Below, in pieces: positions 32,903 through 38,038 of a DNA stretch of 38,038 nt. This DNA comes from Nodosilinea sp. LEGE 06152. GTDB lineage: Bacteria > Cyanobacteriota > Cyanobacteriia > Phormidesmidales > Phormidesmidaceae. Position numbers and translations under genes: made by a program. How positions within the stretch are numbered: position 1 is the stretch's first letter; every line of letters begins with the position of its first letter. Below the pieces are notes generated by a model that saw only the letters and a program-made list of their open reading frames with translations, was not told the origin of the DNA and ran no database searches. Location of the stretch: positions 346,550 to 384,587 of the forward strand of contig NZ_JADEWR010000001.1 in NCBI RefSeq assembly GCF_015207525.1, read 5' to 3'.

Positions 32903-33559
32903 ATGAGCCCGTCCCCCTTGAGGTTATTTGTCGACGCTCAGTTCATGAGCCCCTACGCCATGTCGGTGTTTGTGGCTCTCCACGAGAAAGCGTTGCCCCA
33001 TGAACTAATCGGCGTCGATCTCGCGGCTCAGGAAAACCGCCAGGCCGATTATCAACGGCGTTCCCTCACGGGTCGAGTGCCCATGCTGGAGCATGGTAGT
33101 TTTTCCCTATCCGAATCCTCAGCAATTGTGGAGTATTTGGAGGACGTTTTTCCGCCGCCGAACCATGCTGCTCTCTATCCGCAGCAGCCTGGCGATCGGG
33201 CCAGGGCGCGACAGGTTCAGGCCTGGCTACGCAGCGATTTACTGCCCCTGCGCGACGAGCGCCCCACAACCGTCATCTTTCAACAGCCCTGCGATACGCC
33301 TCTGTCGGATAGCGCCCGCATTGCCGTCGAGCACCTTTTTGAGGCCGCAACGGCCCTGCTTCAAGACTACCACCTGTCGCTTTTTAGCCAGTGGTGTATT
33401 GCTGATACCGATTTGGCGCTGATGCTCAATCGCCTGGTCGCCAATGGCGATGAGGTACCCGATCGGCTGGTACAGTATGTTCAGCACCAGTGGCAACGGT
33501 CATCGGTGCTTGCTTGGGTAGGGCAAAGTGCAGCGGTGGCCAGTTCGCTTAGGATATAG
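32903..33559 (+). CDS. yfcF: Glutathione S-transferase, YfcF-like
   Basis: A 218-residue GST. ATG 32903 has AGGTGA five bases before it; GTG 32894 is a longer option. The N-terminal thioredoxin-like domain begins LRLFVDAQFMSPYAMSVFVA and contains GRVPMLEHGSFSLSESSAIV, the glutathione-binding ESSAI region. The helical domain has ARARQVQAWLRSDLLPLRDE and WCIADTDLALMLNRLVANGD, both very close to E. coli YfcF as I remember it. A role in peroxide or electrophile detoxification is inferred from that relative. The neighbours give no pathway link. Confidence 0.88.
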   Translation: MSPSPLRLFVDAQFMSPYAMSVFVALHEKALPHELIGVDLAAQENRQADYQRRSLTGRVPMLEHGSFSLSESSAIVEYLEDVFPPPNHAALYPQQPGDRARARQVQAWLRSDLLPLRDERPTTVIFQQPCDTPLSDSARIAVEHLFEAATALLQDYHLSLFSQWCIADTDLALMLNRLVANGDEVPDRLVQYVQHQWQRSSVLAWVGQSAAVASSLRI

Positions 33560-33730
33560 GTGACTGTCATTGGCGAAAACTTAGGTAGCGAATGGGCATC
33601 TAGCCATCGCTCCAGAACCTTTGAAACGTCCTAACTATGCTGGCAATGGCTATGGACCGCAGCCTAATAATTGACCTGAGCTTGAAATGGATCCTTCTCC
33701 TCAACCCAAAATGTCTCTAAGGAACCGTTA

Positions 33731-34402
33731 ATGGCTACCCGCCTCTGGAGCTTTCTCACCGCTGACATCTGCGATCTGGCTCCGCCGGAGGGGGCCAAGG
33801 GCACTGTGGATGCCGCCGATGCCGTGTTGGGTCTAGCCAAAGTATTTGCAGAAGAAGGCCCCAATCTCCAAAAACTAGCGCCATTGGTGAACCAGCTTGA
33901 CTCACTGCTGGCCGCGCTTAACTCTCCTCTGGGCAAGCTGATTGGGTCAACTCTACCTTTCCTGCCGATTGGCCCCGGACTGCTGCAGGTTTATCTGGAA
34001 ACTACCCAGAAAGAACTCACTCTGGCGCAGTCTGTTGCTCTAATCAGCCAGGCCGCATATTTGGAGAGCTTTCGAGAATTTGTTAAGCAGCATCCCAAGG
34101 TTGAGCAATGGCTGGCGGCTAAGGACGGTACGCCCCAGGCTAAAACGATTACCCTCGAAATGAAAGCCCTGGGCATCTTTGAGCTGAGCGATCAGGATGC
34201 TCGCCTGGCCACGCATCACTTTCAGCAGTCGGCCCTGGCTGCGGCGTTTAACAGCGCCCTGAGGGCACGACTGGTGCAGCTTGGCATTAACGACCTCAAA
34301 ATGGCTAACCGAATTGTCGAAGTGATTGCTAAAAACACCAGTCGACACATGAAGAAGACGATCGCCGATGCCGAAAATTCTCTCAACTTCAGGGTTGACT
34401 AG
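33731..34402 (+). CDS. Orphan helical protein of unknown function
   Basis: A 223-residue, almost wholly helical protein from ATG 33731 with TAAGGAACC upstream. It has an amphipathic central segment (GKLIGSTLPFLPIGPGLLQV, about 75-95), then QSVALISQAAYLESFREFVK, and several Gln/Asn-containing helices to the end. No catalytic motif, signal or membrane segment is certain. The segment around SQAAYLESFREFV recalls the helical N-terminal modules that precede NTPase domains in cyanobacterial STAND/NACHT proteins, but no NTPase domain follows: the frame stops at 34402 and the next gene is convergent. It may be a free-standing adaptor, a truncated gene or an unrelated fold. Confidence 0.65.
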   Translation: MATRLWSFLTADICDLAPPEGAKGTVDAADAVLGLAKVFAEEGPNLQKLAPLVNQLDSLLAALNSPLGKLIGSTLPFLPIGPGLLQVYLETTQKELTLAQSVALISQAAYLESFREFVKQHPKVEQWLAAKDGTPQAKTITLEMKALGIFELSDQDARLATHHFQQSALAAAFNSALRARLVQLGINDLKMANRIVEVIAKNTSRHMKKTIADAENSLNFRVD

Positions 34403-34505
34403 GCTTACTGATCGTACTTGCGATCGTATTGCAGGTTCAATCAAGTAGTAGCTAAAGGGGAAGTGCCAGCGATAACACCCCCCATCATAAATTGCGGCTA
34501 CTTAC

Positions 34506-36119
34506 TCACGACTCATTAACTCGTTGGCCATACTCCAGCTTAATCAGCTGATCGGCAAGGTAAAAATAGCGATCGTCATGGCTAATCACTAGGACAGTTT
34601 TGCCGCGCTGCTTTAGCTCCAGCAAAATCTGCTTGTAGAATATTTCTCGAAAGGACGGATCTTGATCGGAGGCCCATTCGTCAAAGAGATAAATGGGGCG
34701 GTCTTCTAGATAGGCAGTCAGTAAAGCCAGTCGTTTTCGCTGCCCCTGGGACAGGTTCAGCGTTGAAAGCATTCCCTGGCTGACCTCAACTTTGTGTTCA
34801 AGCTGAAGTTTCTCTAGGTACTGCTGGGCTTGGGCATCTAGATTATCCATCTGAATGCCGAGCATTCTTTCAAACAGATAAAAATCTGAAAACACGGCAG
34901 AGAAAAGCTGGCGATAGGCATTGTTGTCCTGTTCTGTAACGGCACGGCCATCCCAGCGTACCTCTCCGGATTCGGGGGCGTAGAGACCTGCGATGAGCTT
35001 GGCCAGGGTCGATTTTCCACTGCCGTTGCCTCCCACAATAAAGACTAGTTCACCGGGTTGAAACGACAAGCTCATTGGGCCGAGGGTAAACTGTCCTGCT
35101 CGCTCGGTGTGGTAGGTGTGGGTGATATCGACCAGCTCAATCTGCCGCTGAAATGCGTGCGGAGCCAGCGTTTCTAACGGCAGCCGCTCAGCCTGATGGG
35201 CGAGGGATAGTCCCAATTCCTCGATTTTTTTAAGGGCTACGCTACCCCGGCTCAACACTGGCAAAACTGAAATAATGCTTTCGATGGGTCGGGCCAAGTA
35301 GGTAATGGTGAGGGCATAGGCCGACAGCACGGGCGTGGTGACAGCGGCAAAGCGCGGCAACCCAAATACCAGCACGCCCAAAATGCCAAAAAACAGCAGT
35401 CCGCTGAAGTTCAAGGTAACGGCGGCAATGCTTTCAGCCTGAATTTCATAGTCTCGAAAGGTAGCGGCGGTGGTATGTAAATCCTCATTGAGAAAGGCGT
35501 TGCGGCGAGCGGTGTGCAGCTTTAGTTCTTTAATGCCGTCGGTAACGGCGCGAAAGTGCTTAAACAAAAGATCTTGCTGGTTGCGCGCTAGTTTTAGCAG
35601 GGCATAGACGTGGTTGAGCATGAGCTGGACGATCGCGATCGCCACCGCAATTACCACCAAAATGGTCAAAAATACCCCGAAGGAGAGCCAGGCCAAATAG
35701 CCCAGGCAGCCCAGCACAAGCGCTGCATTGACGCACAGAAAGGGAATGTTGATGACCGTGCTAGAGATCGCTTCAATATCATCCGTCAGCGATGCCAGAA
35801 GGCGATTGGCCCCCAGTTCTTCGAGCTGGCGCAGGGGGCAAGCCAAAATCCACTGGCTCAGCTGTAGCCGCATTCTGTAAATAGCCTGCTGCGACAGCCG
35901 CGCCAGCAAAATTTGGGAGCCACTGCCCGCGATCAGCGTGAGCACTGCTAACCCCACAAAGCCCAGCAGAAGTTGGTCTGTGTTGTGATCGGGGTTGCTA
36001 ATGGCGGCGTTAATCGAGGCCAGCATGAGCGCGCTGCCCGCCCCGCTGAGCCCACCAGCGAGAATGGCGATCGCGACCGTTAGCCACGATGACCGAAGCA
36101 AAAACGTGATCAGCTGCAT
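34506..36119 (-). CDS. Cyclic-peptide-export-type ABC transporter (fused permease-ATPase)
   Basis: A 537-residue half-transporter: about six membrane helices in residues 1-300 and an ATPase domain with Walker A GGNGSGKST (363-371), signature LSQGQRKR (456-463), Walker B IYLFDE (476-481) and the switch His514 in VISHDDRYF. The LSQGQ signature, WASDQDP after Walker B and the C-terminal FYKQILLELKQRGKTVLVIS match the SyrD/PvdE family that exports or processes non-ribosomal peptides. No peptide synthetase or siderophore gene is in the window, so the cargo is unknown. It begins 61 bases after the end of the glcE-like gene on the same strand, perhaps by read-through. Confidence 0.88.
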   Translation of the reverse strand: MQLITFLLRSSWLTVAIAILAGGLSGAGSALMLASINAAISNPDHNTDQLLLGFVGLAVLTLIAGSGSQILLARLSQQAIYRMRLQLSQWILACPLRQLEELGANRLLASLTDDIEAISSTVINIPFLCVNAALVLGCLGYLAWLSFGVFLTILVVIAVAIAIVQLMLNHVYALLKLARNQQDLLFKHFRAVTDGIKELKLHTARRNAFLNEDLHTTAATFRDYEIQAESIAAVTLNFSGLLFFGILGVLVFGLPRFAAVTTPVLSAYALTITYLARPIESIISVLPVLSRGSVALKKIEELGLSLAHQAERLPLETLAPHAFQRQIELVDITHTYHTERAGQFTLGPMSLSFQPGELVFIVGGNGSGKSTLAKLIAGLYAPESGEVRWDGRAVTEQDNNAYRQLFSAVFSDFYLFERMLGIQMDNLDAQAQQYLEKLQLEHKVEVSQGMLSTLNLSQGQRKRLALLTAYLEDRPIYLFDEWASDQDPSFREIFYKQILLELKQRGKTVLVISHDDRYFYLADQLIKLEYGQRVNES

Positions 36120-36180
36120 TGGTTTTGCTGGAGGTCGTAGGTTTCGGTCACTCCCCGCTGGCAGCCCTGAAATTCATCCC

Positions 36181-37461
36181 TCAAATGCCGCCGACAAAGC
36201 GACCCGGGCTGAGGCGATGGTGGGGGTCAAACTGAGCTTTGATGGCTTTCATAACGCCCAGGGCGTTGCCGCCGTAGCCCCAGACCTCGGCCGACTGCTT
36301 TAGGGCGAGGGGGGCCTCAATCAGGGTGAGATAGCCACCGTTGGCGGCGCAGCGCGATCGCAAGGTTTCCACTTCCTCTACCGACGCCTCCGCTAGGCGC
36401 AGGGTTCCGAGGCCGCTGCCGGCGTGCAGGCGAGCTAAGCTACCAGAAGCTAGCTGATCGAGCCAGGCTGTAACCTTGGCTGGAGACACCCCCACCTTGG
36501 CCACGGTTGCCTGGAATTCTGGGGTTTGGGGTTCTGTGACCTGGGGAAACAAAATATCACGTACCGTAGCCCAAATCTGTTCATCCTCTACGCCCTCCAG
36601 CACGATGAGCGAAAGCTCTCCCACCATTTTCGAGAGCGCCCCTACCTGCTCCTCTACCCCCGGCGCAATGGATTGAAATCGGGCCAACAGCGCCAAGGTG
36701 TCGCCATAGCCCAGGCGGGCACTTAGGGCGGGCGAGAGGATGTCTAGAGCCACCGGGGTCAGCGACGACAGGCGCAGGGCGGTCACCAGGGATTCCATTT
36801 TCCCCGCTGCCCCCGTGACCACCACGGTTTTAGAGGCATCTTGCCTTGGATAAAGGCGAAAGGTGAGCTGAGAAATCACCCCCAGGGTGCCATAGGAGCC
36901 AATCAGCAGCTTCATCAGGTCGTAGCCCGCTACATTTTTGACCACTCGCCCGCCCGCCTTGGCCACCTGCCCGTCGTAGCGCACAAAAGAAATGCCAATC
37001 AGCATATCTCGCAGGCCACCGTGGCGCTGACGCAGCGAACCAGTATCTGCTGTGGCGACAATGCCGCCCAGAGTGGCCCGGTCAGGGTAGGCCGGGTCGA
37101 TGGCCAAAAACTGGTTGTGCTGGGCCAGCGTGGGCACTAAATCTGCCAGTTTTGCCCCAGCCTGGGCGGTGAGGGTCATATCGCCCACCGCGTGGTCAAT
37201 CACCTGGTTGAGCCGGGCGGTGCTGACAATGAGATCAACCCCTGACCCAACGCCGCCCCAGGCCAGCTTGCTGCCGCTGCCGCAGGGTATAACTCGCCAG
37301 CGGTGTTTGTTGGCGCAGGCCATCACTGCCGCCAGCTCGGCTTCGGTGGCGGGGCAGACAACGGCTTCGGGGGTTAGGGGTGCGGGTAGATCAAGGGCAT
37401 CGGGGGAGAAGAGGGCATCGCTGCCCACAACGTGTCCCAAAATCTCAGCAACGTTGGCCAT
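36181..37461 (-). CDS. FAD-binding oxidoreductase, glycolate oxidase subunit GlcE-like
   Basis: A 426-residue member of the PCMH-type FAD-binding family. The FAD domain (about 34-210) contains VIPCGSGSKLAWGG, YPDRATLGGIVATADTGSLR and GGRVVKNVAGYDLMKLLIGS; the C-terminus ends LSPGRFVGGI, close to the usual end of GlcE. It would be one subunit of glycolate dehydrogenase, which recovers photorespiratory glycolate in cyanobacteria; GlcD and GlcF are not in the window, so this is not proved. ATG 37459-37461 starts three bases after the stop of the upstream GST-like gene, so the two are almost certainly cotranscribed, and the ABC gene follows at 61 bases. Confidence 0.83.
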   Translation of the reverse strand: MANVAEILGHVVGSDALFSPDALDLPAPLTPEAVVCPATEAELAAVMACANKHRWRVIPCGSGSKLAWGGVGSGVDLIVSTARLNQVIDHAVGDMTLTAQAGAKLADLVPTLAQHNQFLAIDPAYPDRATLGGIVATADTGSLRQRHGGLRDMLIGISFVRYDGQVAKAGGRVVKNVAGYDLMKLLIGSYGTLGVISQLTFRLYPRQDASKTVVVTGAAGKMESLVTALRLSSLTPVALDILSPALSARLGYGDTLALLARFQSIAPGVEEQVGALSKMVGELSLIVLEGVEDEQIWATVRDILFPQVTEPQTPEFQATVAKVGVSPAKVTAWLDQLASGSLARLHAGSGLGTLRLAEASVEEVETLRSRCAANGGYLTLIEAPLALKQSAEVWGYGGNALGVMKAIKAQFDPHHRLSPGRFVGGI

Positions 37462-37464
37462 ACC

Positions 37465-38038
37465 CTAGTCAATGCTGATCGGGGTAGGGCCGCTGCCAGG
37501 GCTGGCGGGGGGCACATTGGTGCGGGCGGCGCGGAACTCAGCATACAGGCGATCGCGCCACGCAAAGAAGGCTTGATATTCGGGCACGTCCACCAGGCCG
37601 GGTACGCCCTTGCCGCCAATGCCGCTGGGCAAATCGACGTACTGGGCACTAGGAAATTTGAGGTACATAGTGGCGGCGGCCACGGCAAAGTCGGCCAGGG
37701 TGGGCGAATCGCCCAGTAGGTAGGGGCTGTTTTGCAGCATCAGTACCAGGGCTTCGAGATCCTGACGCAGGCCAGCGGTGGCTACTTTGATATCCTCAGG
37801 GCCAAAGCCGACGCCAGTGCCCACCAGGTTCAAAATGTCGCCGGGCAGTGCGCCGACTAGGTCGCGCAGGGGGCCAGGGGTAAAGCTGGGCAGCAGGGCG
37901 GTGCGAAAGTTGGGGTGCTGCTTAAAGGCACCGACCATCACAACGCGGGCCTTAGACACGATCGCCTCGTCGGCCCAGCTTTCTAGTGCTAGGCACAGGC
38001 CCTTTTGCTTGGGGTCGGTGGGGATCAGGGGGCGATCG
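37465..38038 (-). CDS. Glutathione S-transferase-like protein (N-terminus beyond window)
   Basis: The frame is open from the right edge of the window to TAG 37465-37467, giving 190 visible residues; the GTG-started stretch from 37959 is only part of it. RPLIPTDPKQKGLCLALESW at the visible start is the end of a thioredoxin-like GST domain, and LLGDSPTLADFAVAAATMYL is the conserved helical-domain motif with its N-capping box. The C-terminus is Pro/Ser-rich (NVPPASPGSGPTPISID). It stops three bases before the glcE-like gene starts and is thus in an operon with it. The substrate cannot be told; the missing N-terminus holds the catalytic residue. Confidence 0.82.
   Translation of the reverse strand, partial: DRPLIPTDPKQKGLCLALESWADEAIVSKARVVMVGAFKQHPNFRTALLPSFTPGPLRDLVGALPGDILNLVGTGVGFGPEDIKVATAGLRQDLEALVLMLQNSPYLLGDSPTLADFAVAAATMYLKFPSAQYVDLPSGIGGKGVPGLVDVPEYQAFFAWRDRLYAEFRAARTNVPPASPGSGPTPISID

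Overview
The window looks like chromosomal DNA of a fairly GC-rich filamentous cyanobacterium (Leptolyngbya/Nodosilinea-like; genus is an inference). Reasons: the HIP1 octamer GCGATCGC occurs throughout, inside and outside genes; there are photosynthesis genes (phylloquinone men genes, petL, a CpcT/CpeT-type bilin lyase); the fbp/zwf/opcA order is cyanobacterial; several cyanobacterial DUF families are present (DUF1823, DUF2949, DUF2993); and there is a likely synechoxanthin pair (cruE, cruH). No rRNA, tRNA, CRISPR array, transposase, prophage or plasmid gene was seen.

Layout. 1-1785: edge of a pentapeptide-repeat membrane protein, an exported phosphodiester-glycosidase-like protein and a small membrane protein. 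1796-5271 (minus): menA-menC-menE for phylloquinone head-group synthesis. 5498-7891: ssb, a DUF1823 gene, a small membrane protein and an alpha/beta hydrolase. 8338-12639: fbp, then zwf-opcA (Calvin cycle and oxidative pentose phosphate control). 12692-13363: PdeM-like phosphoesterase. 13563-18272: SH3-domain envelope protein followed by a compact exopolysaccharide module (GT4 glycosyltransferase, WbaP-like initiating transferase, O-antigen-ligase-like protein). 18259-18354 (minus): petL, a 31-codon gene overlapping the end of the ligase gene. 18698-21661: aroB, a DUF2993 gene and hisB. 21875-25289 (minus): DUF2949 gene, beta-hydroxyacid dehydrogenase, class I amidotransferase and a lone ABC-2 permease. 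25491-28619: cruE-cruH. 28911-34402: HAD hydrolase, RTX protein, CpcT/CpeT protein, unknown membrane-anchored protein, YfcF-like GST and an orphan helical protein. 34506-38038 (minus): GST-like gene, glcE-like gene and a cyclic-peptide-exporter-type ABC protein.

The genes are mostly housekeeping and photosynthetic, in short operons with overlaps at menC/menE, SH3/GT4 and WbaP-like/ligase. The intergenic DNA is more unusual. It carries three families of dispersed repeats (G-rich GGGTGGAT-type, CCCTGAGCGGAGTCGAAGG-type with a GCGCTAGCGTCTCCC-type tail, and AT-rich CCAAAATC/TTTTGAA-type), several clean inverted repeats next to start codons, and one roughly 490-base gene-free stretch with a possible small-RNA unit. 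I did not find a clearly new multi-gene system. The best candidates for follow-up are the Tat-like, Rieske-bearing CruE with its upstream palindrome, the possible small RNA at 22424-22560, and the orphan helical protein at 33731-34402.
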